Of a DNA stretch of 64,000 bases, positions 38,816 through 48,776 are shown piece by piece. Position 1 is the first letter of the stretch. Every line of letters begins with the position of its first letter. The DNA is from Synechococcus sp. CS-1328. Its GTDB lineage: Bacteria; Cyanobacteriota; Cyanobacteriia; PCC-6307; Cyanobiaceae. The stretch spans positions 1-64,000 of the forward strand of contig NZ_JAHLYT010000071.1 in the NCBI RefSeq assembly GCF_025128095.1, written 5' to 3'. Position numbers and translations under genes: made by a program. The notes beneath the pieces are model-generated. The model was given only the letters and a program-made list of their open reading frames with translations. It was not told where the DNA came from and did not search any database.

Positions 38816-38920
38816 GACGAAGAAGAGCGGTTGCCCGCGTTCTAGTTCCGTGATCCAGCGACGTCAGTCGGAAAGACTTCCAGCAAGACCTCCGGCAAGA
38901 CCTCAGCGGTCGACGCGACC

Positions 38921-39892
38921 TCAGTAGAGGCGGCTGAGCACAAACTCGGGCAGCGCCAGCAGGGCGGTGCTGGCTTCTGAGGCCGGCAGCCACTGAAGCG
39001 CTTCATGGGCTTCGCGGCTGAACTGCTCGGCCAGGGCGCGGGAGCGGGGAATGGCCTCGCAGCCCCTGACCAGGGCCAGGGCCTGGTCCAGATCGCCCGG
39101 CTCACAGAATTCACGCTCAATCAGGCCTGCGAGGGCCGGCCTCTCCTCGAGGGCGTAGAGCACGGGAGCGGTGAGGTAGCCGGCGGCCAGGTCACTGGCG
39201 GCGGGTTTACCGAGCTGCTGGTCGCTGCCGGTGAAATCGAGGATGTCGTCCACCACCTGGAAGGCCAGCCCCAGCTGGCGACCGAAGCGGTACAGGTCTT
39301 CAAGGCGTGGCTGGGGCAGCTCGGCCAGCACCCCGGCGGCGCGGGCACTGTTGGCAATCAGTGAGGCGGTCTTGCAGTAGCTCTTCTCGAGGTAGGTCTC
39401 GAAGCTCTGGCCGGTGTCGTAGCGGAACAGCCCCTGACGCACCTCCCCGTCCGCCAGGTCCATGATCACCCGGCTGAGCAGCTTCACCACCTCGAGGTCG
39501 TCGAGGTTGGCCAGGTGCCAGCTGGCCTGGGCGAAGAGGAAATCGCCCGCCAGCACTGCCACCCGATAGTTGAAGCGGCTGTGCACGGTGGCTACGCCGC
39601 GGCGAGTGGCGGCTTCATCCACCACGTCGTCGTGCACCAGCGAGGCCGTGTGGATCATCTCGGTGATCTCGGCCAATCGCCGATGGCGGGAGCCGAGCGC
39701 CCCCTCCGGATCGATGGCACGCGAGAGCAGCAGCACGATGCCGGGCCGCAGGCGCTTGCCGCCGGCGGCGAACAGGTGCTCAGCGGCAGCCTGCAGGATC
39801 GGATGACCGGCTCCGATCAGGCTGCGCAGATCGGCAAGCAAGGCGTCGAGATCGGCCTCGACCGGCTGAAGAAGTTCTGCAACCGTGGCCAC
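38921..39892 (-). CDS. sds: Solanesyl diphosphate synthase (polyprenyl synthetase)
   Basis: 323 residues from GTG at 39892, the usual length and start (ATVAELLQPVEADL) for cyanobacterial enzymes. Both Asp-rich motifs are present: LVHDDVVDEAATRRG and FQVVDDILDFTG. It builds the long prenyl tail of plastoquinone from farnesyl or geranylgeranyl diphosphate and isopentenyl diphosphate. Plastoquinone use fits the UbiD gene found further right in the window. It follows murI by 32 bp. Confidence 0.92.
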   Translation of the reverse strand: MATVAELLQPVEADLDALLADLRSLIGAGHPILQAAAEHLFAAGGKRLRPGIVLLLSRAIDPEGALGSRHRRLAEITEMIHTASLVHDDVVDEAATRRGVATVHSRFNYRVAVLAGDFLFAQASWHLANLDDLEVVKLLSRVIMDLADGEVRQGLFRYDTGQSFETYLEKSYCKTASLIANSARAAGVLAELPQPRLEDLYRFGRQLGLAFQVVDDILDFTGSDQQLGKPAASDLAAGYLTAPVLYALEERPALAGLIEREFCEPGDLDQALALVRGCEAIPRSRALAEQFSREAHEALQWLPASEASTALLALPEFVLSRLY

Positions 39893-39924
39893 GACACCTC
39901 CCTGGTGAGCTGATCCTAGAAGGA

Positions 39925-40740
39925 TCAGGAGGGCGTCCGGAGCTCCACTCTCTCCACCCGTGGACGCCGCTCCAGCCAACGGGTCGCGGCCTTGGCGAAG
40001 CCACTGGCCGAGCCGGTGACGCAGTAGCGGTAGAGCAGCCTCGGCGGGTCGATCGGATCGTCCTCCAGGTCCACTTCCGGCGAATCGCCCAGGTTGCCGA
40101 GCAGGGGGCCCAGGCGCCGGGCAGCGGCCTGGGCCGGATCCACCAGACGCATGCCTGCAGGCAGCAGACGGCGCAGCAGGGGGCGCAGCAGGGGGTAGTG
40201 GGTGCAGCCCAGCACGATCGTGTCCACCTGAGCGGCGATCATCGGTTCGAGGTAGCCGCGGGCGGCCGCTTCCAGGGCTGGATCCTCCAGATTGCCGGCC
40301 TCGATCAGGGGCACGAAGGCCGGGCAGCCCACCTCGATCACCTCGGCCGTCGGCCGGCAGGCATGAATCGCTCGGCCATAGGCCGCGCTGCCCGCCGTGG
40401 CCGGGGTGGCCAGCACACCGATCCGGTCGCTGCTGAGTTCGCTGGCGACACTGTCGATCAGGCCCACCACCGGCACGCCCGCCTCGGCCACGGCCACATC
40501 CAGGGCCAGGGCATTGGAGGTGTTGCAGGCCATCACCAGCACACCCACCCCCTGCAGCCGCAGCCAGTGCACCACCTCAGCGGCGATGGCGCGGATGTCC
40601 TCGGGGGTGCGCTCGCCATAGGGAACCCGGGCTGTATCCCCCAGATACAGACAGGGGGAATGGGGGTAGAGCGACTGGATCTGGCGCAGCACGGTGAGCC
40701 CACCCAGACCACTGTCGAACAGGCCGATGAGGAGGCTCAA
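39925..40740 (-). CDS. murI: Glutamate racemase
   Basis: 271 residues from TTG at 40740, overlapping the amidase stop (TTGA). Motifs are IGLFDSGLGGLTVLRQI, MACNTSNALA with one catalytic Cys, and VLGCTHYPLLRP with the other. It makes D-glutamate for peptidoglycan in the cytoplasm. The cluster of amidase, racemase and RodZ-like genes points to envelope synthesis. Confidence 0.94.
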   Translation of the reverse strand: MSLLIGLFDSGLGGLTVLRQIQSLYPHSPCLYLGDTARVPYGERTPEDIRAIAAEVVHWLRLQGVGVLVMACNTSNALALDVAVAEAGVPVVGLIDSVASELSSDRIGVLATPATAGSAAYGRAIHACRPTAEVIEVGCPAFVPLIEAGNLEDPALEAAARGYLEPMIAAQVDTIVLGCTHYPLLRPLLRRLLPAGMRLVDPAQAAARRLGPLLGNLGDSPEVDLEDDPIDPPRLLYRYCVTGSASGFAKAATRWLERRPRVERVELRTPS

Positions 40741-41867
40741 GAGCGTTGCAGGTAATCGAGGATTCCGGCCGCCAGGGCCAGGGCCATGCGGCGCCGGAAG
40801 TTCGGATCGGCCAGGCGAGGGGCGTCGATGTTGCCGGTCACGAATCCCATCTCCACCAGCGAGGCCGGCATCACGGTGCGGCGGATCACGTAGAAGCGGC
40901 CGGTGCGGACACCCCGATCCGGAGAGCCTGGGGAGATCGCCAGCATCTGGCGCTGCAGCGACGCCGCCAGCTGTCTGGAATCGTTGCCCTGGAAATAGAA
41001 CGTCTCGATTCCGTTCACATCCGGCCGCGCCATGCTCAGGGCGTTGGCGTGGATGCTGACGAACACGTCGGCCCGGTTGCTGTTGGCGAGGGTCACCCGC
41101 GGCGGCAGGTCGACGTCCACCTCCGAGGTGCGGGTCATCAGCACCTGCACGCCCCTGGCCTGGAGCAGTTGCGCCACCTGCAGACCGACATCGAGCACCA
41201 CGTTGGTTTCGCGCAATCCGCCGATCCCCACCGCGCCGGGATCGGGTCCGCCATGGCCTGGATCCAGCACCACCTTGAAGCGGCCCTTCGGCACCACCGG
41301 CAGGCCATCGGCGGAGAGGGGGGTGGTGGCCGAACTGAAATTGCCGCCACCACCACCACCACCACTGCTGCCAGTCCATCCCGAGCTGGCAATGGTGGGA
41401 GCCTCCATATTCCCCTCGCCCAGGGCCACTGCAGCGCGGGTCTGAACGCCCCGCAGATCCATCCGCCAGCGGTCGCGGGAGGTGCCCACCAGCCTCAGCT
41501 GGCGGGGATCGAGGCGGGTGCCGGGCTGGAATTCCACCACCAGACGGGTGGTTCCGGAGTCGGGCCTGCCGATTCGGACCTCCCGAATGGCACCGCCGCC
41601 GCTGATCGTCCGGCTGCGTTGGGGGGCGCCGGGCAGATCCACCCAGATCCGGGGGCCGCGGCCGCCGGAGCCCTCTTCGAAGAAGGCCTGGAGCTGCACG
41701 CCCGGGGTGGTGCGCAGCTCCAGGATCCCCTCACGGCTGATGCGCCAGGCGCCCAGGCTGCTGGCGGCCCAGGCGGGCAGGGCCGCGAGCGCCACCAGCA
41801 GCGGAGCGAGCAGCAGCGACAGGCGCTTGGGCGTCATCCGGAACAGGGGCATGCGTAATACAGGCAT
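40737..41867 (-). CDS. N-acetylmuramoyl-L-alanine amidase (AMIN plus Amidase_3)
   Basis: 376 residues; ATGs at 41867, 41852 and 41837 are all possible starts before the signal peptide (LLLAPLLVALAALPAWA). Residues ~35-165 match an AMIN localisation domain, followed by a Gly/Ser linker. The Amidase_3 domain has VVLDPGHGGPDPGAVG (zinc His), LRETNVVLDV (zinc Glu), FVSIHANAL (zinc His) and SLVEMGFVTG (catalytic Glu). It cleaves peptides from glycan strands in the periplasm during cell separation. Confidence 0.92.
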   Translation of the reverse strand: MPVLRMPLFRMTPKRLSLLLAPLLVALAALPAWAASSLGAWRISREGILELRTTPGVQLQAFFEEGSGGRGPRIWVDLPGAPQRSRTISGGGAIREVRIGRPDSGTTRLVVEFQPGTRLDPRQLRLVGTSRDRWRMDLRGVQTRAAVALGEGNMEAPTIASSGWTGSSGGGGGGGNFSSATTPLSADGLPVVPKGRFKVVLDPGHGGPDPGAVGIGGLRETNVVLDVGLQVAQLLQARGVQVLMTRTSEVDVDLPPRVTLANSNRADVFVSIHANALSMARPDVNGIETFYFQGNDSRQLAASLQRQMLAISPGSPDRGVRTGRFYVIRRTVMPASLVEMGFVTGNIDAPRLADPNFRRRMALALAAGILDYLQRS

Positions 41868-41872
41868 GCCGA

Positions 41873-42691
41873 TCAGAACAGCGCCGGTTGGCGGTGCTGG
41901 AGGCTCGGCATCTGAGCCCGTACCCGGCCTTCGTGATCCCGATCCACCGGTGCCACGGCCAGGCCGGGGGCGACGCCGGCGTCGGCCAGAACCGTGCCCC
42001 AGGGATCGATCACCAGGGCATGGCCGTGGGTCTGACGACGGTCGTAATGAAGGCCGGTCTGGGCCGGGGCCACCACATAGGCGGTGTTTTCGATCGCCCG
42101 CGCCTGCAGCAGCACCTGCCAGTGGTCCTTGCCGGTGAAGGCGGTGAAGGCCGCCGGGATCATCAGCAGTTCGGCTCCCGCCTGGGCCAGGTGGCGATAG
42201 AGCTCTGGAAAGCGCACGTCGTAGCAGATCGACAGACCGATGCGGCAGAGGCCTGGCACATCCACCACGGGCGGAAGCTGCTGGCCGGGCTGCACCGTGG
42301 CCGACTCGCGGTAGGTGATGCCGTCCGGCAGGTCGACATCGAACAGGTGGATCTTGTCGTAGCGGGCCAGCAGCTGCCCTTCCTTGCCCACCAGCTCGGC
42401 CCGGTTGAAGGTGTGACCCGGCCCGGCGGGCACAGGAAAGCCGCCACCGAGCAGGGTCACCTGGTAGCGGCGCGCCATGGTGACCAGGAAGCGACTGCAG
42501 CGCTCGGCCAGGTCGGCGGCCAGGTCGATCCTGGTGGAGTCCTCCCCCATGAAGGCGAAGTTCTCGGGCAGGCCCACCAGCTCGGCGCCGCGGCGGGCCG
42601 CCAGTTCGATCTGTTCCTCGGCAGCCGCGAGATTGGCGTCGGGATCCGGAGTGCTGGTGAGTTGCAGTGCTGCCGCCAGAAAACTGCTCAC
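41873..42691 (-). CDS. Nitrilase-superfamily carbon-nitrogen hydrolase
   Basis: 272 residues from GTG. The Glu-Lys-Cys triad is visible: LVGLPENFAFMG, YDKIHLFDVDLP and LSICYDVRFPELY. Length and motifs resemble the Nit1/Nit2 branch (omega-amidase or deaminated-glutathione amidase). It precedes the amidase gene by 5 bp on the same strand. The substrate is not certain. Confidence 0.88.
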   Translation of the reverse strand: MSSFLAAALQLTSTPDPDANLAAAEEQIELAARRGAELVGLPENFAFMGEDSTRIDLAADLAERCSRFLVTMARRYQVTLLGGGFPVPAGPGHTFNRAELVGKEGQLLARYDKIHLFDVDLPDGITYRESATVQPGQQLPPVVDVPGLCRIGLSICYDVRFPELYRHLAQAGAELLMIPAAFTAFTGKDHWQVLLQARAIENTAYVVAPAQTGLHYDRRQTHGHALVIDPWGTVLADAGVAPGLAVAPVDRDHEGRVRAQMPSLQHRQPALF

Positions 42692-42776
42692 CCGTCATCC
42701 CGTCACGACCGGCGAACTGTAAGGGACATGCCCAGCCCCTTCCAGCCCGCCGCTCTCTTCAATGAGAAGGGCCGGT

Positions 42777-43547
42777 TCAGCTGGCTTCCAGCACCCCTGG
42801 AGCGCTCTGCCGCGGCACGATCGTGAGGGTGTCGACCGCGGCGCAGCAGGCGAAATCTTCGTCGTGGTTGCCGAGCCCGATCAGCCTCTGGCCGTGGCTG
42901 GCGGCCCGCAGGCAGGTTTCGGTGTCGTGGCGCCACTGCTGCCAGAGGGCAAGGGCGGCGAGCATTTCGTCATTGCCGCAGCGCACGCCCATGTGGGGGG
43001 CCACCGCCAGCTCCATGGCGGCCGAGGCCACCGCGCCGGCCGCCAGGCTGTCTTCCAGGGAATAATCCCCCTCCCAGCCGCTGCCCACGATCCAGACCCG
43101 CTCGGCGCCGGTCTCCACCAGGCGCCGGGCCACGGCGCTGCGGTTGGGCAGGCAGGCGGTGAGCAGCTGGGGCACCGCCTGCACCGCCGCCAGGGAGCGG
43201 GTGCCGTTGGTGGTGCTCATGAAGATGCGCTTGCCGGCCACCAGCTTCGGCACCACGGCCAGGGGCGAGTTACCCAGGTCGTAACCCTCCACCCGCTTGC
43301 CGCCGCGCTCGCCGGCCTTGAGGCGTTTCTCGGCGGGCCAGGCGGCGGCGGCGGTGTTCAGGGGAGCCAGGTCGGCGAAGGCCTGGATCGCTTCGGCGCC
43401 GTTCTTCAGGGACCAGGCGATCGTGGTGGTGGCCCGCAGCACATCGATCACCACCGCGGCATCCGGGCCGCCCTCCGCCACGGACGTCACCGGGGGGACG
43501 CATTCGGAGGTATGGAAATAGGACAGGAGCACGGCCGCGGTCGCCAC
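42777..43547 (-). CDS. ComB-family 2-phosphosulfolactate phosphatase-like protein
   Basis: 256 residues from GTG. It has the ComB-family motifs [25 protein letters not shown] and STTNGTRSL, and a C-terminal NHDEDFACC segment. ComB dephosphorylates 2-phosphosulfolactate in coenzyme M synthesis in archaea. Cyanobacterial members are widespread but lack that pathway, so the real substrate is unknown. It is divergent from ubiD with under 40 bp between starts. Confidence 0.85.
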   Translation of the reverse strand: MATAAVLLSYFHTSECVPPVTSVAEGGPDAAVVIDVLRATTTIAWSLKNGAEAIQAFADLAPLNTAAAAWPAEKRLKAGERGGKRVEGYDLGNSPLAVVPKLVAGKRIFMSTTNGTRSLAAVQAVPQLLTACLPNRSAVARRLVETGAERVWIVGSGWEGDYSLEDSLAAGAVASAAMELAVAPHMGVRCGNDEMLAALALWQQWRHDTETCLRAASHGQRLIGLGNHDEDFACCAAVDTLTIVPRQSAPGVLEAS

Positions 43548-43584
43548 AGGGGTGCGTCACAGTAGGCACCGCAAGGGATTGGTG

Positions 43585-45198
43585 ATGGTGCGGAGCAGCG
43601 GCGTAGAGGCTGGCGGGTCGGCGGTGGATGCGGGGTCATCCCGGGGCTTCACCGGCGCCTCCCGCCGCGATCTGCGCGGTTATCTCACCCTGCTGGAGCA
43701 GCGCGGTCAGCTGCGCCGCATCACCGCCCCGGTGGATCCCGATCTGGAGCTGGCGGCCATCGCCGATCGGGTGTTGAGCTGCGGCGGGCCGGCCCTGTTG
43801 TTCGAGAACGTGATCGGCAGCACGATGCCGGTGGCCGTGAACCTGCTTGGCACCCAGGAGCGGGTGTTGTGGAGCATGGGCATGGAGCGGCCCGAGGAGC
43901 TCGAGGCCCTCGGCGAGCGGCTGGCCCTGCTGCAGCAGCCCCGCCCCCCCAAGGGCATGCAGGAGGCGGCCAGGTTCGGCGGCCTGCTCTGGGATCTGGT
44001 CAAGGCCCGCCCCGATCTCGACCTCACCCCCCCCTGCCACCAGCAGGTGTTCAAGGGGGACCAGGTGAATCTCGATGCCCTGCCCCTGCTGCGGCCCTGG
44101 CCGGGCGATGCCGGCGGCATCATCACCCTGGGTCTGGTGATCACCAAGGACCCGGAAACCGGGACCCCCAACGTGGGTGTGTATCGGCTGCAGCGGCAGT
44201 CGATCAACACGATGACGGTGCATTGGCTGAGCGTGCGGGGCGGCGCTCGCCATCTGCGCAAGGCGGCGGCGCTGGGCAAGCCGCTCGAGATCGCGATCGC
44301 CATCGGGGTGCACCCCTTGCTGGTGATGGCGGCAGCGACGCCGATCCCGGTGCAGTTGAGCGAATGGCTGTTTGCCGGTCTTTACGCCGGTGAGGGCGTA
44401 CGGCTGGCCAGGTGCAAGACGGTGAACCTGGAGGTTCCCAGCCACAGTGAGCTGGTGCTGGAGGGCACGATCACCCCCGGCGAGGAGCTGGCCGATGGCC
44501 CGTTCGGCGACCACATGGGCTTCTACGGCGGTGTCGAGCCCTCACCGCTGGTGCGGTTTCAGTGCGTCACCCAGCGGCGCGACCCGATCTACTTCACCAC
44601 CTTCAGCGGCCGGCCCCCCAAGGAGGACGCGATGCTGGCGATCGCCCTCAACCGCATCTACACCCCGATCCTGCGGCAGCAGATCCCGGAGATCATCGAT
44701 TTTTTCCTGCCGATGGAGGGCCTCAGCTACAAGCTGGCCGTGATTGCCATCGACAAGGCCTATCCCGGCCAGGCCAGGCGCGCCGCCATGGCCTTCTGGA
44801 GCGCCCTGCCGCAGTTCACTTACACCAAGTTCGTGGTGGTGGTGGATCAGAGCATCAATATCCGCGATCCCCGCCAGGTGATCTGGGCGATCAGTGCCCA
44901 GGTGGATCCCCAGCGGGATCTGTTCGTGCTGGAGAACACCCCGTTCGACAGCCTCGACTTCGCCAGCGAGCGGCTGGGTCTGGGCGGCCGCCTGGCGATC
45001 GATGCCACCACCAAGATCGGCCCCGAGAAGCGCCATCCCTGGGGTGAACCGCTGCGCCGCCCAGCCGAGCTGGAGGCCCGCCTAGATGGCCGCTGGCAGG
45101 AGCTGGGGCTGGCGGACGTGGGCCAGAGCCAGCCCGATCCGGCCCTGTTCGGCTACACGCTCGAGCACGTGCTGGAACGGCTGGCCAGCCTGCGATGA
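43585..45198 (+). CDS. ubiD: UbiD-family decarboxylase
   Basis: 537 residues from the ATG at 43585, with AAGGG about 8 bp upstream. UbiD hallmarks are present: ALLFENV, GDAGGIITLGLVITKDPETG, NVGVYRLQRQS, LEGTITPGEELADGPFGDHMG, and a long conserved C-terminus. Family members need prenylated FMN and decarboxylate aromatic acids; in cyanobacteria the 4-hydroxybenzoate step of plastoquinone synthesis is the likely role. The flavin prenyltransferase partner (ubiX) is not in the window. Confidence 0.9.
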   Translation: MVRSSGVEAGGSAVDAGSSRGFTGASRRDLRGYLTLLEQRGQLRRITAPVDPDLELAAIADRVLSCGGPALLFENVIGSTMPVAVNLLGTQERVLWSMGMERPEELEALGERLALLQQPRPPKGMQEAARFGGLLWDLVKARPDLDLTPPCHQQVFKGDQVNLDALPLLRPWPGDAGGIITLGLVITKDPETGTPNVGVYRLQRQSINTMTVHWLSVRGGARHLRKAAALGKPLEIAIAIGVHPLLVMAAATPIPVQLSEWLFAGLYAGEGVRLARCKTVNLEVPSHSELVLEGTITPGEELADGPFGDHMGFYGGVEPSPLVRFQCVTQRRDPIYFTTFSGRPPKEDAMLAIALNRIYTPILRQQIPEIIDFFLPMEGLSYKLAVIAIDKAYPGQARRAAMAFWSALPQFTYTKFVVVVDQSINIRDPRQVIWAISAQVDPQRDLFVLENTPFDSLDFASERLGLGGRLAIDATTKIGPEKRHPWGEPLRRPAELEARLDGRWQELGLADVGQSQPDPALFGYTLEHVLERLASLR

Positions 45199-45217
45199 CA
45201 CCCCCGCGGCCAGGGCC

Positions 45218-45655
45218 ATGCTGAAGAAGGGTGGGCTGTACGCCCTCAAGGCCTTGCTGAAGCTGGCCCTGGCTCCGCAGGTCTGGCGATCCTGCACTGA
45301 GCTGGCGGCGGCTCTGGAGCTGCCCGCGCCGATGCTGGAGCAGCAGCTCCTGGGGCTGCGCCGCGCCGGGCTGCTCGAATCCCGCCGGGGACGTCGCGGC
45401 GGTTTCCGCCTGGCTCTGCCAGCGGAAGAGATCCCCTTGGCGGCCATTCTGGCGGCGGTGGCGGCCGACCCCAGCGAGGACCCCGCCTCCCTGGAGCTGC
45501 CCAAGGCCAGCGATCGGGTCACGGCGGCCCTGGAGCAGCGCCTGCGCCGCGCCATGGAGCGGGAGCTGGGCCGTCTCACCCTGGCTGAACTGTTGTTCGA
45601 TCTGCGCAGTGCCGAGGCTTCGATCGGGGAGGAGCAGGGCCTGCTGCTGGGCTGA
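45218..45655 (+). CDS. Rrf2-family transcriptional regulator
   Basis: 145 residues from the ATG at 45218. It has a winged-helix start (KGGLYALKALLKLALAP, ELPAPMLEQQLLGLRRAGLL, ESRRGRRGGFRLA) typical of Rrf2 proteins, followed by the dimerisation helix. Only one Cys is present, so it lacks the three-Cys cluster site of IscR and probably does not bind an iron-sulfur cluster in that way. The gene starts 19 bp after ubiD. Confidence 0.82.
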   Translation: MLKKGGLYALKALLKLALAPQVWRSCTELAAALELPAPMLEQQLLGLRRAGLLESRRGRRGGFRLALPAEEIPLAAILAAVAADPSEDPASLELPKASDRVTAALEQRLRRAMERELGRLTLAELLFDLRSAEASIGEEQGLLLG

Positions 45656-45672
45656 TCGGCTCGACTGGCCCG

Positions 45673-45698
45673 TTTGGCTGATCGGTTTGGCTGATCGG
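45673..45698 (+). repeat. Two tandem copies of TTTGGCTGATCGG
   Basis: Exact 13-bp copies at 45673-45685 and 45686-45698 lie in the 81-bp gap between the Rrf2 gene and the NCS2 permease gene. A regulator site is possible by position but not supported otherwise. Confidence 0.6.
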
Positions 45699-45736
45699 TT
45701 CAGAAGTGGCACGATCGGCCCGCTCCGCGGCCGCGC

Positions 45737-47377
45737 ATGTCTTCCTTCCCTCCCGCCATGCCGCCCACCGCTGCGGGGCCGGTGTTGTCCAGCTGCTCAC
45801 ACCGCTGGTGGGTGCGGGGTGATCTCGATGGCTTCCTTGGCCTTGGCCTCGACAACCTCATCCAGATCCTGCTGATCCTGGGCTTGTGCCGGGGGGTGCT
45901 CGGCTATCCCGATGCCCTGCTGTTCGGCACGATCCTGCCGGCCACGGGCGTGAGCCTGGTGGTGGGGAACGCGGCCTACGCCCTGCAGGCCTACCGCCTC
46001 GACCGGCGGGAGGGACGCTCCGATCGCACCGCCCTGCCCTACGGCATCAACACGGTGAGCCTGTTCGCCTACATCTTCCTGGTGATGTTGCCGGTGAAGC
46101 TGACGGCGCTTGGGATGGGCCTGCCGGAGGACGCCGCGGTGCGGCTCTCCTGGCAGGCCGGCATCGTCGCCTGTCTTGGCTCCGGCCTGATCGAGGCGGT
46201 GGGGGCGTTCGGCGTCGCCGGTCTGCGGCGCTGGTTGCCCCGGGCGGCGCTGCTGTCCACCCTGGCGGGGATCGCTCTGGGTTACATCGCCCTGGGCTTC
46301 CTGCTGCGCACCTATGCGCGGCCGGTGGTGGGCCTGCCCGTGCTGGCGGTGATTCTGGTCACCTATTACGGCCGGATCCGGCTGCCGATCCCGGGCGGTC
46401 TGCTGGCGGTGTTGCTCGGTTCGGTGCTGGCCTTTGCCACCGGGTTGATCCGGCTCGATCCCATCCTCTGGGCCGGCAGCCTCGCGGCCGTGGGGCTGCA
46501 CCTGCCCCAGCTGCAGCTGGCCGGGCTCTGGCAGGGGCGCGATCAGTTGCTGCCCTGGCTGGGGGTGATCGTGCCGATGGGGCTGTTCAACCTGCTGGGG
46601 TCGCTCCAGAACCTCGAGAGCGCTGATGCCGCCGGGGATCGCTACCCCGTGCGCAGTTCCCTGCTGATCAACGGAGTCGGCACCCTGGCAGCGGCCGCCC
46701 TGGGCTCCTGCTTTCCCACCACCATCTACATCGGCCATCCGGGTTGGAAGGCGATGGGCGCCAGGATCGGGTACTCCTGGCTGAACGGGCTGGTGATGGG
46801 CTTGGGCTGCCTGCTGGGCCTGTTCGGCCTGGTGGGCCAGGTGGTGCCGATCGAGGCCGGCATGGCGATCGTGCTCTACATCGGCCTGGTGATCACGGTC
46901 CAGAGCATTCAGGCCACGCCGCCGGCCCATGCCCCGGCGGTGGTGCTCGGTCTGTTGCCCGGCCTGGCCGGCTGGGGGGCGCTGCTGCTCAAGGCGGGCC
47001 TGCGCGCCGGCGGTGCGGGCACGGCCCTGGTGCCGTTCGGGCCTGCCCTGCTGGAGCCCCTGCGCCAGGCGGACATCTGGGCGGCCGGGGCCTTTGCCCT
47101 GGAGCAGGGGCAGATCGTGGCGGCGATGCTGCTGTCGGCCCTGCTGGTGTATGTGATCGAAGGTCGCTTCAAGGCGGCGGCCCTCTGCGCGGCCATCGCC
47201 GCCCTGGCCTCCTGGTTCGGCCTGATCCATGCCTGGCGCTTCACCGCCGCCGACACGGCCCTGCAGCTCGGCAACGGCGCCGGTGCAGAGTGGGCCATCG
47301 GCTATGGCCTGGTGGCCCTGATCCTGGCGGCTGCGGCCCTGGTCGCCCGGCGAACCGGCGATTCCAACCCCGGCTGA
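45737..47377 (+). CDS. NCS2-like (xanthine/uracil/AzgA-type) permease
   Basis: 546 residues with 12-14 hydrophobic segments. The conserved NCS2 centre [19 protein letters not shown] and [20 protein letters not shown] mark it as a nucleobase-type permease. The loop [15 protein letters not shown] fits the second repeat. The substrate is unknown, and cyanobacterial members are often labelled only as putative permeases. It is followed by aroA after 65 bp. Confidence 0.78.
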   Translation: MSSFPPAMPPTAAGPVLSSCSHRWWVRGDLDGFLGLGLDNLIQILLILGLCRGVLGYPDALLFGTILPATGVSLVVGNAAYALQAYRLDRREGRSDRTALPYGINTVSLFAYIFLVMLPVKLTALGMGLPEDAAVRLSWQAGIVACLGSGLIEAVGAFGVAGLRRWLPRAALLSTLAGIALGYIALGFLLRTYARPVVGLPVLAVILVTYYGRIRLPIPGGLLAVLLGSVLAFATGLIRLDPILWAGSLAAVGLHLPQLQLAGLWQGRDQLLPWLGVIVPMGLFNLLGSLQNLESADAAGDRYPVRSSLLINGVGTLAAAALGSCFPTTIYIGHPGWKAMGARIGYSWLNGLVMGLGCLLGLFGLVGQVVPIEAGMAIVLYIGLVITVQSIQATPPAHAPAVVLGLLPGLAGWGALLLKAGLRAGGAGTALVPFGPALLEPLRQADIWAAGAFALEQGQIVAAMLLSALLVYVIEGRFKAAALCAAIAALASWFGLIHAWRFTAADTALQLGNGAGAEWAIGYGLVALILAAAALVARRTGDSNPG

Positions 47378-47442
47378 GCCCTCACAGCGGGAGCTCGCAG
47401 CGGGCTCTCCATAGGATCAGCACCCCGCCCCGCCCGGTTCCC

Positions 47443-48771
47443 TTGACCTCCGCCGCCGCCGCGATTCCAGCCCCGCTGCACCTGCCGGCCGGAGGCTCCC
47501 TGCGGGGCACGGTGCGGGTGCCGGGCGACAAGTCGATCTCCCACCGGGCCCTGCTGTTCGGTGCCATCGCCGAGGGGGAGACCCGCATTGACGGGTTGCT
47601 GCCCGCTGAGGATCCGCTCAGCACCGCAGCCTGCCTGCGGGCCATGGGGGTGGAGGTCTCGCCGATCGAGGCCGGCCAGCCGGTGCTGGTGCAGGGGGTG
47701 GGCCTGGATGGGCTGCAGGAACCTGGCGATCTGCTCGATTGCGGTAACTCCGGCACCACGATGCGGCTGATGCTGGGGCTGCTGGCGGGCCGCTGCGGGC
47801 GCCATTTCGTGCTCAGCGGCGATCGTTCCCTGCGGGGCCGGCCGATGCGCCGAGTCGGTGAACCCCTGGCCAGCATGGGTGCCCAGATCCATGGCCGCAA
47901 GGGCGGCAACTTTGCGCCGTTGGCGGTGCTGGGTCAGCCCCTGCGCGGCAGCACCATTTACACGCCGGTGGCCTCGGCCCAGGTGAAGAGCGCCATCCTG
48001 CTGGCGGCCCTCACCGCTGAGGGGCCCACCACCGTGATCGAGCCGGCCCAGTCGCGCGATCACAGCGAACGGATGCTGCGGGCCTTCGGCGCCCACCTGG
48101 TGGTGGGTGGCTCCGCCGCCAACGACGTGACCGTGACCCCAGGCCCAGCGCTGCGCGGTCAGAGCGTGGTGGTGCCAGGCGACATCAGCTCCGCGGCCTT
48201 CTGGCTGGTGGCCGCCGCCATCACCCCCGGCGCCGTGCTCACGGTCGAAAATGTGGGACTCAATCCCAGCCGCACCGGCATCCTCGAGGTGTTGCAGCAG
48301 ATGGGTGCCGCCATCGAGGTGCGCCATGCCCGAGATGTGGCGGGCGAGCCGGTGGGGGATCTGCACGTCTGCCATGGCCCCTTGCAGGCGTTCGACATCG
48401 GCGGCGATCTGATTCCCCGTCTGGTGGATGAGATTCCGGTGCTGGCCGTCGCGGCCTGCTTTGCCGAGGGGGTCAGCCGCATCCGCGATGCCGAGGAGCT
48501 GCGGGTCAAGGAGACCGACCGGCTGGCGGTGATGGCCCGCCAGCTCGGCGCCATGGGCGCTCGCCTGGCGGAGTTCGCCGATGGTCTGGCGATCACCGGT
48601 CCCACCGTGCTGCGCGGCACCGCCGTGGACAGCGAGACCGACCACCGGGTGGCCATGAGTCTGGCGGTGGCGTCGCTGGTGGCAGAGGGTGCCACCAGCC
48701 TGGCGCGGCCCGAGGCGGCAGCTGTGTCGTATCCGGGCTTCTGGGACGATCTGTCTCGCCTGCGGGCCTGA
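47443..48771 (+). CDS. aroA: 3-phosphoshikimate 1-carboxyvinyltransferase (EPSP synthase)
   Basis: 442 residues from TTG at 47443. Motifs are [49 protein letters not shown] and [16 protein letters not shown]. It adds the enolpyruvyl group in the shikimate pathway. The active-site loop reads GNSGTTMR rather than GNAGTAMR; the GNSGTT form is seen in class II-like enzymes. The longer open frame upstream is a shadow of the permease gene. Confidence 0.94.
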   Translation: MTSAAAAIPAPLHLPAGGSLRGTVRVPGDKSISHRALLFGAIAEGETRIDGLLPAEDPLSTAACLRAMGVEVSPIEAGQPVLVQGVGLDGLQEPGDLLDCGNSGTTMRLMLGLLAGRCGRHFVLSGDRSLRGRPMRRVGEPLASMGAQIHGRKGGNFAPLAVLGQPLRGSTIYTPVASAQVKSAILLAALTAEGPTTVIEPAQSRDHSERMLRAFGAHLVVGGSAANDVTVTPGPALRGQSVVVPGDISSAAFWLVAAAITPGAVLTVENVGLNPSRTGILEVLQQMGAAIEVRHARDVAGEPVGDLHVCHGPLQAFDIGGDLIPRLVDEIPVLAVAACFAEGVSRIRDAEELRVKETDRLAVMARQLGAMGARLAEFADGLAITGPTVLRGTAVDSETDHRVAMSLAVASLVAEGATSLARPEAAAVSYPGFWDDLSRLRA

Positions 48772-48776
48772 GATCC

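Noticed and set aside
46744-47442. Long N-terminal extension of aroA (open from 46744)
   Set aside because: It is a shifted-frame shadow of the NCS2 permease gene; EPSP synthase similarity begins just after the TTG at 47443.
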